In this document: piece after piece, positions 1 to 8,581 of the stretch | Position numbering within the stretch: the first letter of the stretch is position 1 | Layout of the letters: each line of letters opens with the position of its first letter | Program-made: the position numbers and the translations under genes | Notes under the pieces: generated by a model | Told to the model about the DNA's origin: nothing | What the model saw: the letters and a program-made list of their open reading frames with translations, nothing else | Databases searched by the model: none | Source of the DNA: Sphingobacteriaceae bacterium UBA2059 | GTDB taxonomy: Bacteria; Bacteroidota; Bacteroidia; Sphingobacteriales; Sphingobacteriaceae | Direction of reading: 5' to 3' | Assembly: GCA_002332615.1 (NCBI GenBank) | Contig: DDAL01000023.1 | Location: 1-45,972, forward strand | DNA: 45,972 nt

Positions 1-17
1 GAAAACATCTGATCCGT

Positions 18-95
18 ATGAACGCATTATTTATCATCGCAAATGAAGTATTTGTCTATATGATCTATGTACTGCTTAAACCCGAAAAGTTTTAA
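18..95 (+). CDS. kdpF: KdpF, small membrane subunit of the Kdp potassium ATPase
   Basis: A 25-codon ORF, too short for usual gene callers, ends 5 bases before kdpA. It encodes one hydrophobic segment (IIANEVFVYMIYVLL) followed by KPEKF. The ending YVLLKPEKF resembles the YALxxxExF ending of KdpF from other bacteria. KdpF is a single-span peptide that stabilises the KdpABC complex in the inner membrane. Position immediately before kdpA matches the usual kdpFABC order. The call rests on position, size and the C-terminal pattern; the sequence is too short for certainty. Confidence 0.8.
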   Translation: MNALFIIANEVFVYMIYVLLKPEKF

Positions 96-100
96 ACAAA

Positions 101-1819
101 ATGAACACTGAATTACTCGGTATTATTGTTACCTATTTTATCACGCTCGGCATTGGTATCCTTTTAGGAAAGTACCTTGCGAAAGTATTTGCCGGAGATA
201 AAGTCTGGACGGACTTTATGAACCCACTGGAGAAAGTCATTTACAGACTTTCGGGTATTAAGCCCAACGAGCAAATGACCTGGAAACAGCATATGAAGGC
301 CTTGATTACGATCAACGCCCTTTGGCTGGTTTATGGCTTTTTTGCATTAATTTTTCAGGACAAGCTACCGCTTAATCCGGCAGGCAACCCCGGCCAGTCC
401 CCCGACCTTGCGTTTAACACCGTTATCAGCTTCGTGGTAAACTGTAACCTGCAGCACTACTCTGGCGAAACAGGGGTTACCTATTTTACCCAGCACTTTG
501 TTATCATGTTCCTGCAATTTGTAAGCGCAGCTACAGGTATAGCAGCTGCCGTAGTATTATTTAAAGCCTTCAGAGATAAGACAACCACTCAACTGGGCAA
601 CTTCTGGTACTTTTTTGTGCGCTCCATTACCCGCTGCCTGCTCCCTTTGTCTTTTATTATCGGCCTTATACTGGCCTTTAACGGCACGCCAGCCGGCTAC
701 GAGGGCAACGATCAATATGTGTCTTTACAAGGCGACACGGTAAATGTGGCCCGCGGCCCGGCAGCAGGAATGATTGCTATCAAGCATCTGGGTACTAATG
801 GCGGGGGCTGGTTTGGTGTAAACTCATCGCACCCGCTTGAAAATCCAAACTATATTACCAACATGACTGAGGTAATTGCACAGGTGATCATACCCATTGC
901 ACTTGTGTTTGCCCTGGGTATTTTTATAAGACGTAAAAAGTTTGCACTGGTGGTTTTTAGCATAATGACGCTGGGCATGCTTCTTCTGCTCATACCTAGC
1001 GTACTCAGCGAAACGGGAGGCAATCCTGCGATAGAACAAATGGGTATTTCGCAGGCTACCGGTGCTATGGAAGGAAAGGAAGTGCGCATAGGCCCCGCGG
1101 CTACCGCTTACTGGAGTACAGTAACGACCATTATATCTACAGGTTCGGTCAATTCCATGCACGACAGCGCAATGCCTCTTACCGGCATGTACCAGCTGCT
1201 GGCTATGATGACCAATTGCTTTTACGGGGGTAACGGGGTAGGCATACTCAATTACTTTGTATTCATCATAATAGCCGTATTTATTTCGGGGCTAATGGTT
1301 GGCCGCACCCCCGAGTTTATGGGTCATAAAGTGGAGGCACGCGAGGTGAAAATAGCGTCGCTCATTGCTCTGCTCCATCCTTTTATTATTTTAGCAGGCA
1401 CCGCCCTTACAGCCTATGCCAATGTACATATAGGCGGAGAGGGCTGGGGCATGAAACCATCCGAGTGGCTTAATAATCCCGGTTTTCATGGTTTTTCAGA
1501 AATGCTGTATGAAAATACTTCGGCAGCTGCCAACAACGGATCGGGCTTCGAGGGGCTTGGAGATAACAATGTATTTATAAACATAGTTACAGGCTTTGTG
1601 CTTATACTCGGCCGATTCCTGCCTATCATAGGGCCGGTGGCCATAGCCGGCATGCTTGCTCAAAAGAAATATATTCCCGAAGCGGCGGGTACCCTGCGCA
1701 CAGACACGTTTACCTTCGGGTTCATGACCCTTGCTGTCATCCTCATTATTGCTGCTCTTGCATTTTTCCCTGCTCTTACTCTCGGCCCTATAGCCGAATA
1801 CTTTACACTTGCTAAGTAA
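101..1819 (+). CDS. kdpA: KdpA, potassium-binding and translocating subunit
   Basis: This 572-residue polytopic inner-membrane protein is the channel-like subunit of the high-affinity K+-transporting P-type ATPase. The four selectivity-filter loops of the family are visible in order: NCNLQHYSGE (about residue 113), TNGGGWFG (about 230), TNCFYGGNG (about 367) and AANNGSGFEGLG (about 460). Length is normal for the family. It starts 5 bases after kdpF and ends just before kdpB, so it is part of a tight operon. No regulatory site is visible because the window begins inside the operon. Confidence 0.98.
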   Translation: MNTELLGIIVTYFITLGIGILLGKYLAKVFAGDKVWTDFMNPLEKVIYRLSGIKPNEQMTWKQHMKALITINALWLVYGFFALIFQDKLPLNPAGNPGQSPDLAFNTVISFVVNCNLQHYSGETGVTYFTQHFVIMFLQFVSAATGIAAAVVLFKAFRDKTTTQLGNFWYFFVRSITRCLLPLSFIIGLILAFNGTPAGYEGNDQYVSLQGDTVNVARGPAAGMIAIKHLGTNGGGWFGVNSSHPLENPNYITNMTEVIAQVIIPIALVFALGIFIRRKKFALVVFSIMTLGMLLLLIPSVLSETGGNPAIEQMGISQATGAMEGKEVRIGPAATAYWSTVTTIISTGSVNSMHDSAMPLTGMYQLLAMMTNCFYGGNGVGILNYFVFIIIAVFISGLMVGRTPEFMGHKVEAREVKIASLIALLHPFIILAGTALTAYANVHIGGEGWGMKPSEWLNNPGFHGFSEMLYENTSAAANNGSGFEGLGDNNVFINIVTGFVLILGRFLPIIGPVAIAGMLAQKKYIPEAAGTLRTDTFTFGFMTLAVILIIAALAFFPALTLGPIAEYFTLAK

Positions 1820-1820
1820 A

Positions 1821-3866
1821 ATGAAACGTCAAAAACAATCTAATAAATTATTTGAGCCGGCATTTGTTAATGGCGCTCTCAAACAGTCTTTCGTTAAACT
1901 GGATCCCCGGCTTATGATTAAAAATCCGGTAATGTTTACGGTGGAAATAGGTACTGCAGTAATGCTGTTTGTAACCCTGTATTCATTTACTGCGTCGGAC
2001 CAGGGCCATTACGCCTATAATCTCAGCGTGTTTCTGGTATTACTGCTCACTATTTTGTTTGCCAATTTTGCCGAAGCCATTGCCGAGGCAAGGGGTAAGG
2101 CTCAGGCCGATAGTTTGAGGAAAACACGCGAAGAAACCAGTGCCAAAATTATGAATGATAAAGGGGAGGTAGTGCTTGCATCATCCGGCACATTGAAAAA
2201 GGGCGACGTGTTTTTAGCGGAAGCCGGAGACATTATTGCTTCCGACGGTGAAATTATTAAAGGCATTGCCACCGTAGATGAATCGGCCATTACCGGTGAG
2301 TCTGCCCCGGTGATCCGCGAAGCCGGTGGCGATAAATCCTCGGTGACGGGAGGTACCAAGGTGCTTTCTGACCAGATCAGGGTGGTGGTGACCACTCAGC
2401 CCGGCGAAAGCTTCCTGGATAAGATGATAGCCCTGGTAGAAGGAGCCTCCAGGCAGAAAACACCTAACGAAATAGCGCTTACCATTTTGCTGGCCGGCTT
2501 TACACTGGTGTTTATTATCGTGTGCGTAACCCTTAAACCCTTTGCCGATTATGCCAACACGCCCATTACCATAGCAGCATTTATTTCTCTGTTTGTCTGC
2601 CTGATACCCACCACTATAGGCGGTCTGCTATCGGCCATAGGCATTGCGGGTATGGACCGTGCCCTGCGCGCCAATGTGATAACAAAATCCGGCAAGGCGG
2701 TAGAAACTGCCGGCGATATCGATACCCTGCTGCTTGATAAAACAGGCACTATCACAATAGGCAACAGGCGGGCAACCAACTTTTACCCTGCAAGTCATGT
2801 AGAAAAGCGCCATTTTATACTAAGCAGTTTGCTTGCCTCTCTGTCTGATGAAACACCCGAAGGGAAGTCTATTGTTGAACTGGCTCATAACGAACTTCCG
2901 GAAACGATAGGTGCAGACTATTCGGCATCAGTGAAGGAGTTTGTAAAGTTTACTGCCGAAACCCGTTCGAGTGGCGTCAACCTTACCGGGGGCAGCCGCA
3001 TACGTAAAGGCGCTTTTGATTCTATTAAGAATATTACTGAAAAGGCCGGACATAGTTTCCCTGCCGAAACAGCCGAAAAAGTAACCTATATATCATCCAA
3101 TGGAGGCACTCCGCTGGTGGTAATTGAAAATGAAGCAGTGCTGGGAGTGATAGAACTACAGGATATTATAAAACCTGGTATACAGGAGCGTTTTGCACGC
3201 CTTCGTAAGATGGGGGTGAAAACGGTGATGGTTACGGGCGATAATCCGCTTACAGCCAAATACATAGCAGCCAAAGCCGGTGTAGATGATTTTATAGCAG
3301 AGGCCCGACCTGAAGACAAGATGAACTACATCCGTATGGAACAGGCCAATGGCAAGCTGGTAGCTATGATGGGCGATGGTACAAACGACGCCCCTGCGCT
3401 TGCACAGGCGGATGTAGGCGTGGCCATGAACAGTGGCACGCAGGCGGCTAAAGAAGCCGGAAATATGGTCGACCTGGATAATGACCCCACAAAACTTATA
3501 GAGATCGTTGAAATAGGCAAGCAGCTGCTTATCACCCGAGGAACGCTCACTACTTTTTCTATTGCCAATGATGTGGCTAAGTATTTTGCTATTGTTCCGG
3601 CTTTGTTCATTGGTTCGATACCGGTGCTTCAGCATCTCAATATCATGGGTCTGAACAGTCCGGAAAGTGACATACTTTCGGCAGTAATTTTCAACGCCAT
3701 CATCATTCCGATCCTTATTCCGCTGGCATTGCGGGGCGTAGCTTATAAACCCATAGGGGCAAGCGCCTTGCTGCGCAGAAATATTTTGATCTACGGTATA
3801 GGAGGCCTTATTGTCCCCTTTATCGGCATTAAGCTGATCGATATGCTTTTATCATTTGTCCTTTAA
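1821..3866 (+). CDS. kdpB: KdpB, catalytic P-type ATPase subunit
   Basis: KdpB hydrolyses ATP to drive K+ uptake through KdpA. Visible family motifs are TGES in DESAITGESAP, the phosphorylation loop DKTGTITIGNR, TGDNPLTA and the hinge GDGTNDAPALAQADVGVAMN. The start is placed at ATG 1821, one base after the kdpA stop, giving 681 residues. An in-frame TTG at 1809 would overlap kdpA and is less likely. The serine of TGES, a regulatory phosphorylation site in the E. coli protein, is present. Membrane segments flank the cytoplasmic domains as expected. Confidence 0.98.
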   Translation: MKRQKQSNKLFEPAFVNGALKQSFVKLDPRLMIKNPVMFTVEIGTAVMLFVTLYSFTASDQGHYAYNLSVFLVLLLTILFANFAEAIAEARGKAQADSLRKTREETSAKIMNDKGEVVLASSGTLKKGDVFLAEAGDIIASDGEIIKGIATVDESAITGESAPVIREAGGDKSSVTGGTKVLSDQIRVVVTTQPGESFLDKMIALVEGASRQKTPNEIALTILLAGFTLVFIIVCVTLKPFADYANTPITIAAFISLFVCLIPTTIGGLLSAIGIAGMDRALRANVITKSGKAVETAGDIDTLLLDKTGTITIGNRRATNFYPASHVEKRHFILSSLLASLSDETPEGKSIVELAHNELPETIGADYSASVKEFVKFTAETRSSGVNLTGGSRIRKGAFDSIKNITEKAGHSFPAETAEKVTYISSNGGTPLVVIENEAVLGVIELQDIIKPGIQERFARLRKMGVKTVMVTGDNPLTAKYIAAKAGVDDFIAEARPEDKMNYIRMEQANGKLVAMMGDGTNDAPALAQADVGVAMNSGTQAAKEAGNMVDLDNDPTKLIEIVEIGKQLLITRGTLTTFSIANDVAKYFAIVPALFIGSIPVLQHLNIMGLNSPESDILSAVIFNAIIIPILIPLALRGVAYKPIGASALLRRNILIYGIGGLIVPFIGIKLIDMLLSFVL

Positions 3867-3878
3867 AATCAAGAAAAA

Positions 3879-3936
3879 ACGAAGCTTCCGGGCAGAGGGC
3901 TGTATTTAAGGTACACGCACCGGCCGGAGGTTTCGT
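3879..3936. repeat. imperfect inverted repeat in the kdpB-kdpC gap
   Basis: Arms at 3879-3891 (ACGAAGCTTCCGG) and 3924-3936 (CCGGAGGTTTCGT) are complementary at 10 of 13 positions, with a loop of about 32 bases. The gap between kdpB and kdpC (91 bases) is unusually long for this otherwise tight operon. It may fold in the mRNA and affect processing or the stoichiometry of kdpC; this is inference. Confidence 0.4.
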
Positions 3937-3957
3937 TCACCACACGCCTATTAAATT

Positions 3958-4521
3958 ATGAAAAAATATCTTATACAATCGCTTCGCCTTACGCTTGTGC
4001 TTTTATTATTGCTTTGTGTTATTTACCCGGTATTGCTGGCCTTTGCCGCAAAGCTTTCAAAAGGTGGCGGAAACGGCGAAAAGATAATGCTCAAGGGAAA
4101 GGTAGTAGGCTATGCCAATATTGGCCAGACCTTTAGCCAGCCAACTTATTTTTGGGGCAGGCCTTCGGCAGTAGGGTATGATGCTGCAGGTTCTGGCGGC
4201 TCAAACAAGGGCCCTTCCAACGAAGAAAACAACAGGTTGATTGCTGCCCGCATAGATGCCTTGATAAAATACCATCCTTACCTTAAACGCAGTGAGATAC
4301 CTGCCGACCTGGTTACCGCCTCTGCAAGCGGCCTTGATCCGAATATATCGCCTCAGGCGGCGCGCATACAGGTTAAACGGGTAGCGGCAGCGCGAAACCT
4401 CAGCGAACAGGAAGTAAGTGCCCTGGTCGATATGCACACTGAAAAACCCGCAATGGGTTTGCTGGGGCCATCTAAAGTAAATGTGCTGAAATTAAATGTT
4501 GCCCTCGAACAAGTTAAATAA
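3958..4521 (+). CDS. kdpC: KdpC, chaperone-like subunit of the Kdp ATPase
   Basis: This 187-residue protein has a single N-terminal membrane span (about residues 9-31) and a periplasmic domain. It carries the family patterns GQTFSQPTYFWGRPSA, the Ser/Gly-rich GSGGSNKGPSN stretch, SASGLDPNISPQAA, QVKRVAAARN and the C-terminal GLLGPSKVNVLKLNVAL. KdpC joins KdpA and KdpB and is thought to raise ATP affinity. It follows kdpB after a 91-base gap that contains an inverted repeat and precedes a porin gene by 20 bases. Confidence 0.97.
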   Translation: MKKYLIQSLRLTLVLLLLLCVIYPVLLAFAAKLSKGGGNGEKIMLKGKVVGYANIGQTFSQPTYFWGRPSAVGYDAAGSGGSNKGPSNEENNRLIAARIDALIKYHPYLKRSEIPADLVTASASGLDPNISPQAARIQVKRVAAARNLSEQEVSALVDMHTEKPAMGLLGPSKVNVLKLNVALEQVK

Positions 4522-4541
4522 CCTTATCTATAACGTATTTT

Positions 4542-5606
4542 ATGAAAAAGTTTCTCATGGTTTGTGCCTGTCTTGCTATCAGTGCACAGGCCATTGCTCA
4601 GGATAGTCCTGTTAAATTTTCCGGTTACCTCGAAACCTATTACGGTTATGATTTCAACAAGCCTCAGAACCATAACCGGCCTGCTTTTATTTATTCGCAT
4701 AACCGGCATAATGAAGTAAATCTGAATATAGGCTATTTGAAAGGAAGTTTCGATAATGACCGGGTAAGAGCAAACCTGGCTATTATGGCCGGAACGTATG
4801 CCAATTCCAACATGGCCGCCGAAGAAGGGGTACTTAAAAACATCTATGAAGCCAATGCGGGCGTTAAACTAGGCAAGGCTCACGCCATCTGGCTGGATGC
4901 GGGCGTCTTGCCTTCGCATATAGGTTTTGAAAGTGCAGTTTCCAAAGACTGCTGGGCACTTACGCGTAATATCGGGTCGGAAAATACGCCCTACTTTGAA
5001 ACGGGTGCCAGGCTGAGTTACAAAAGTGCCGATGATAAATGGGCCATGGCCATCCTGTATCTCAACGGATGGCAGCGTATAGCCAGGGTAAACGAATCAA
5101 GCAAGCCGGCAGGCGGCCTGCAGATAAGCTATTCGGCCAATGATATTACGCTTAATTACAGCAATTACCTTGGTAAAGAAGGAGCCGACAGCACCGGACT
5201 TACCCGTTTCTATAATAACTTTTATGGTATATTTAAACTTACGGAGCAGTTTGGCATCACTCTGGGCTTTGACTATGGCAGGCAGCAAAAAATAAAAGGG
5301 AGCACGGAATATAACGACATTTACTCGGTCGTAGGGCTTGCACGTTATGCCTTTACTGACCAATGGGCTCTGGCTGCCCGCGCCGAGTATTACAGTGATC
5401 CCGGTGGCGTGATGATAAGTCCGGCTGCGGAGAATGGATTTAAAACAAGGGGCTACTCAGTCAATCTGGATTATGCGCCTATGGATAATGCCCTGCTGCG
5501 GCTGGAGGGAAAAGTATATGCCGCTGCCGACAAGCAGTTTATGCGCAAGGAGAATGCCGTTAAACACAATGCACTGCTTACTGCCAGCATTGCCGTATCT
5601 TTCTGA
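4542..5606 (+). CDS. outer-membrane beta-barrel porin (BBP2-like) within the kdp operon
   Basis: The 354-residue product begins with a clear Sec signal peptide (MKKFLMVCACLAISAQAIAQ, cleaved after AQA-IAQ or nearby). The mature part consists of alternating polar and hydrophobic strands rich in Tyr, Gly and Asn, and it ends in a C-terminal aromatic residue (IAVSF), which is the usual outer-membrane barrel signature. The N-terminal SGYLETYYGYDFNKP and the YLKGSFDNDRVRANLAIMAG region look like the putative beta-barrel porin-2 family. It sits 20 bases after kdpC and 17 before kdpD, so it is probably co-transcribed and may let K+ across the outer membrane. Substrate is inferred from context only. 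Confidence 0.8.
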   Translation: MKKFLMVCACLAISAQAIAQDSPVKFSGYLETYYGYDFNKPQNHNRPAFIYSHNRHNEVNLNIGYLKGSFDNDRVRANLAIMAGTYANSNMAAEEGVLKNIYEANAGVKLGKAHAIWLDAGVLPSHIGFESAVSKDCWALTRNIGSENTPYFETGARLSYKSADDKWAMAILYLNGWQRIARVNESSKPAGGLQISYSANDITLNYSNYLGKEGADSTGLTRFYNNFYGIFKLTEQFGITLGFDYGRQQKIKGSTEYNDIYSVVGLARYAFTDQWALAARAEYYSDPGGVMISPAAENGFKTRGYSVNLDYAPMDNALLRLEGKVYAAADKQFMRKENAVKHNALLTASIAVSF

Positions 5607-5623
5607 TAGTAATACTTGCCGGT

Positions 5624-6757
5624 ATGATAAAGCCTCAGTCTGAAGAAAATTCTGTACAGAAGTTCCTGGAGATGGTGAAGCGCTCCCGAAGGGGAAAGTT
5701 TAAACTCTACATCGGAATGAGTGCGGGGGTGGGCAAAACCTATAAAATGCTGCAGGACGCCCATGCCTTGCTGCGCAATGGAATTGACGTACAGATAGGC
5801 TATGTAGAAACGCACAGACGCGCCGAGACGGAGGCTTTGGTGCAGGGGTTGCCGGTTATTGAGCGGCGTACCATTTTTTATAAAGGCAAAGAGCTGGAGG
5901 AAATGAACCTTCCGGCTATCCTTAACCGGCATCCCGAGGTGGTTATTGTGGATGAACTGGCACATACCAATGTAGAAGGGAGCAAAAACGCGAAGCGATG
6001 GCAGGATGTGGTGGACATCCTGCAGGCCGGAATAAATGTTATCTCTGCTGTTAATATACAGCACCTTGAAAGCCTTAACGAGGATGTTGAACACATTACC
6101 GGCATTGCTATAACGGAGCGAATTCCGGACAGCATCCTGCAAATGGCCGATGAAATTATTAACATTGATCTGCCGGCCGATGAACTTATTGAGCGGCTTA
6201 AAGACGGAAAGATATATGATAAAAGTAAAGTTCAGCTTGCTATGGACAACTTTTTTAAGGCGGAGAAAATACTCCAGCTAAGAGAGCTCGCCCTGAAGGA
6301 AGTGGCCCATTATGTTGAGCGTAAGATCTACAATGAAATACCTCGGCAGGTAAAGCAGCGAGCGGAGCTGTTTATGGCTTGCATATCTTCTAATGCCGAT
6401 ATTTCTAAGGCTGTTATACGTAAGACTGCGCGCCTGGCCTCCTATTTTCACTCAGGCTGGATTGTTTTGTACGTACAGAGCCAGGCCGAAAGCGGCGATC
6501 GGATCCGGCTGGATAAGCAGCGCTACCTTATTAATAATATGAAGCTTGCCACCGAGCTCGGCGCTGAAGTGCTGCGGGTAAAAAGTGATGACGTGTCTGG
6601 TACCATTGCTCGTATAGCCGAGGAGCGGGATGTAACTACTATCTGCCTGGGCAAGCCCAGGCTTAGCTTGTTCCAGCTTGTTAAGCGCACTGCTTTTCTT
6701 AATAAAATGCTTAAAAAACTGGAAGAAAAAGATATAGATTTAGTGATTGTATCATGA
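5624..6757 (+). CDS. kdpD: KdpD N-terminal sensor module plus USP domain, without kinase
   Basis: The 377-residue protein has the KdpD sensor domain: a Walker A motif GVGKTYKML near residue 33, YVETHRRAETEAL, Walker B VVIVDELAHTN and NIQHLESLNEDVE. A universal-stress-protein-like domain follows (about 245-377). There are no membrane spans and no HisKA or HATPase region, whereas E. coli KdpD is a single protein of about 900 residues containing all of these. The stop overlaps the start of the next gene, a histidine kinase, by ATGA, so the two halves are probably translated together and act as a split KdpD. Confidence 0.93.
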   Translation: MIKPQSEENSVQKFLEMVKRSRRGKFKLYIGMSAGVGKTYKMLQDAHALLRNGIDVQIGYVETHRRAETEALVQGLPVIERRTIFYKGKELEEMNLPAILNRHPEVVIVDELAHTNVEGSKNAKRWQDVVDILQAGINVISAVNIQHLESLNEDVEHITGIAITERIPDSILQMADEIINIDLPADELIERLKDGKIYDKSKVQLAMDNFFKAEKILQLRELALKEVAHYVERKIYNEIPRQVKQRAELFMACISSNADISKAVIRKTARLASYFHSGWIVLYVQSQAESGDRIRLDKQRYLINNMKLATELGAEVLRVKSDDVSGTIARIAEERDVTTICLGKPRLSLFQLVKRTAFLNKMLKKLEEKDIDLVIVS

Positions 6758-8523
6758 AAATTAAAACACAACTTCGCCTGGGCTTTGGCTTTTTATTTCT
6801 TGTGGTGCTGGCCTTTGGCCTGCTATCCTTGTATTATATTAACAGAATATCAACGTCGGCCAGGGTAATCCTTAAAGATAATTATGAGTCGCTTACTTTT
6901 GTGCGCCAGATGCGCCATATTGTTGATACCCATGCTTTGCCTCTTGGCATAAAACAGCAGGAGGACTTTGCCAGGCAGCTTGAAAAAGAAAAGCACAATA
7001 TTACCGAGCGAGGAGAAGCAGAGGCTGCTCGGCAGCTTAGCGCCGCCTTCGGGCGTTTGACAGATCCTGCCGGCACTGTTTCCGGGCGGCAGCTGGCTTT
7101 GAGCAGCATTCGCACCAGCCTCGGCACGCTCGACAGGCTAAACATGGAGGGTATAGTGCGCAAAAATAACGAGGCCGGCGAAATGGCTCGTAAAGCCAGG
7201 CTGTACCTCGCTTTTGCGGCAACAATAGCGTTCCTTATTCTGTTTACCTTCATCATTAACTTTCCTTCTTTTGTTACGGCACCCCTTAATCAGCTCATTG
7301 ACGGAATACGGCAAATTAGCCGTAAGAATTACGATCAGCGTCTGAGCTTTGACACCCGCGACGAATTTGCCGAAGTAGCCCGTTCTTTTAACGTAATGGC
7401 TAAGCGCCTGAAAGAGTGGGAGAGCAGCAACGTGGCTAAGATAACTTCGGATAAATTGCGTATTGAAGCGATTATCGAACAAATGAACGATGCGATTATA
7501 GGGGTAAATGAAAAGCAGGAGATTTTGTTTATCAATAATGTAGCAGGCGAATTGCTTAATCTGGATAAAGAAAAGTCGGCAGGCAGTGATGCTTATGAAC
7601 TTATGCAAAAGAATGACCTGCTGAAAAATATAGTGGAGAGCGAAGGAAAAGCGCCTTTGTTTAAAATATTTGCCAATGGAAAGGAATCATACTTCCAGCT
7701 GGACAGCCACGAAATTAACGTACACGCTTACGCCGACGCGGGCGATGAAACTCTGCAGGTAACCAGTCGCCCGGCAGGTAAGGTATATACATTGAAAAAC
7801 ATCACTCAGTTTAAAGAACTGGATGAGGCAAAGACAAACTTCATTGCCACCGTGTCGCACGAATTGAAAACACCTATATCTTCCATTAAAATGAGTTTAA
7901 AACTGCTCTCTGACGAGCGGGTGGGTACTCTTAATGCCGAGCAAAGAGATTTGCTCGAAAACATAAGCGAAGACAGCGAGCGGCTTTTAAAGATCACCAG
8001 CGAATTGCTTGATCTTTCGCAGGTAGAGACTGGAAACATACAGCTCAGCTTTGCCCCGGTTGATCCTAAGCAGATTGCCCGTTACGCTATGGACGCTGTT
8101 AAGCTCACGGCCGAGCAAAAGGAGGTAAGGCTGGAGCTCATTAGCAGGCAAAATCTGCCTAAGGTAAACGCCGATATTGAAAAGACCGCGTGGGTGCTGG
8201 TTAATTTTCTTTCCAATGCTATTCGTTACAGTGCTGAGAAATCCAAGGTGCTTATCCATATTCAGGAAAGCGGTGCTTACGTTCAGTTTTCTGTGCGCGA
8301 TACCGGCAAGGGCATTGAGGAGCAATACCAGAAGCGCTTGTTTGAACGGTATTTCCGTGTACCTGCAGATGGGAAGAATGCTTCAGGAACAGGCCTTGGG
8401 CTGGCCATCTCAAAGGATTTTATTGAAGCACAGCACGGCGAGGTCTATTTGCGTAGTGAACTCGGCGCAGGCAGCACTTTCGGTTTCAGACTTCCGAAAA
8501 GCAATGCCCAGGTCAATAGCTGA
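6754..8523 (+). CDS. membrane histidine kinase paired with split KdpD
   Basis: The 589-residue protein has an N-terminal membrane span (about 9-29), a sensor region of about 115 residues, a second span (about 150-170), a HAMP domain (about 170-222), a PAS-like region (about 230-350), a HisKA domain with phospho-acceptor His369 in SHELKTPISS, and a HATPase domain with N box NAIRYS, G1 box DTGKGI and G2 box GTGLGL. It overlaps the short kdpD by four bases (ATGA). It most likely supplies the kinase activity missing from that protein. No response regulator follows; the partner may lie upstream of the window or elsewhere. Confidence 0.92.
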   Translation: MKIKTQLRLGFGFLFLVVLAFGLLSLYYINRISTSARVILKDNYESLTFVRQMRHIVDTHALPLGIKQQEDFARQLEKEKHNITERGEAEAARQLSAAFGRLTDPAGTVSGRQLALSSIRTSLGTLDRLNMEGIVRKNNEAGEMARKARLYLAFAATIAFLILFTFIINFPSFVTAPLNQLIDGIRQISRKNYDQRLSFDTRDEFAEVARSFNVMAKRLKEWESSNVAKITSDKLRIEAIIEQMNDAIIGVNEKQEILFINNVAGELLNLDKEKSAGSDAYELMQKNDLLKNIVESEGKAPLFKIFANGKESYFQLDSHEINVHAYADAGDETLQVTSRPAGKVYTLKNITQFKELDEAKTNFIATVSHELKTPISSIKMSLKLLSDERVGTLNAEQRDLLENISEDSERLLKITSELLDLSQVETGNIQLSFAPVDPKQIARYAMDAVKLTAEQKEVRLELISRQNLPKVNADIEKTAWVLVNFLSNAIRYSAEKSKVLIHIQESGAYVQFSVRDTGKGIEEQYQKRLFERYFRVPADGKNASGTGLGLAISKDFIEAQHGEVYLRSELGAGSTFGFRLPKSNAQVNS

Positions 8524-8553
8524 AAAGCCGGATGCGGTATTTAATCATTTAAT

Positions 8554-8561
8554 TACCTTTG
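8554..8561 (+). promoter_or_regulatory. candidate -7 box before the CDF gene
   Basis: TACCTTTG fits the Bacteroidota -7 consensus TAnnTTTG and lies 20 bases before the ATG of the cation-efflux gene. No convincing -33 TTTG is visible at the right spacing, so the call is weak. Confidence 0.4.
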
Positions 8562-8581
8562 GGGCGTGAGTTTACAAAGGC

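Noticed and set aside
3156..3635. 159-codon minus-strand frame opposite kdpB
   Set aside because: Shadow of kdpB with no domain or start signals.
5471..6142. 223-codon minus-strand frame opposite the porin and kdpD
   Set aside because: It lies wholly on the other strand of two clear genes and has no recognisable domain; it is a shadow.
8524..8581. A kdpE response-regulator gene after the histidine kinase
   Set aside because: Only 58 non-coding bases separate the kinase from the CDF gene; no receiver-domain gene is present in the window.
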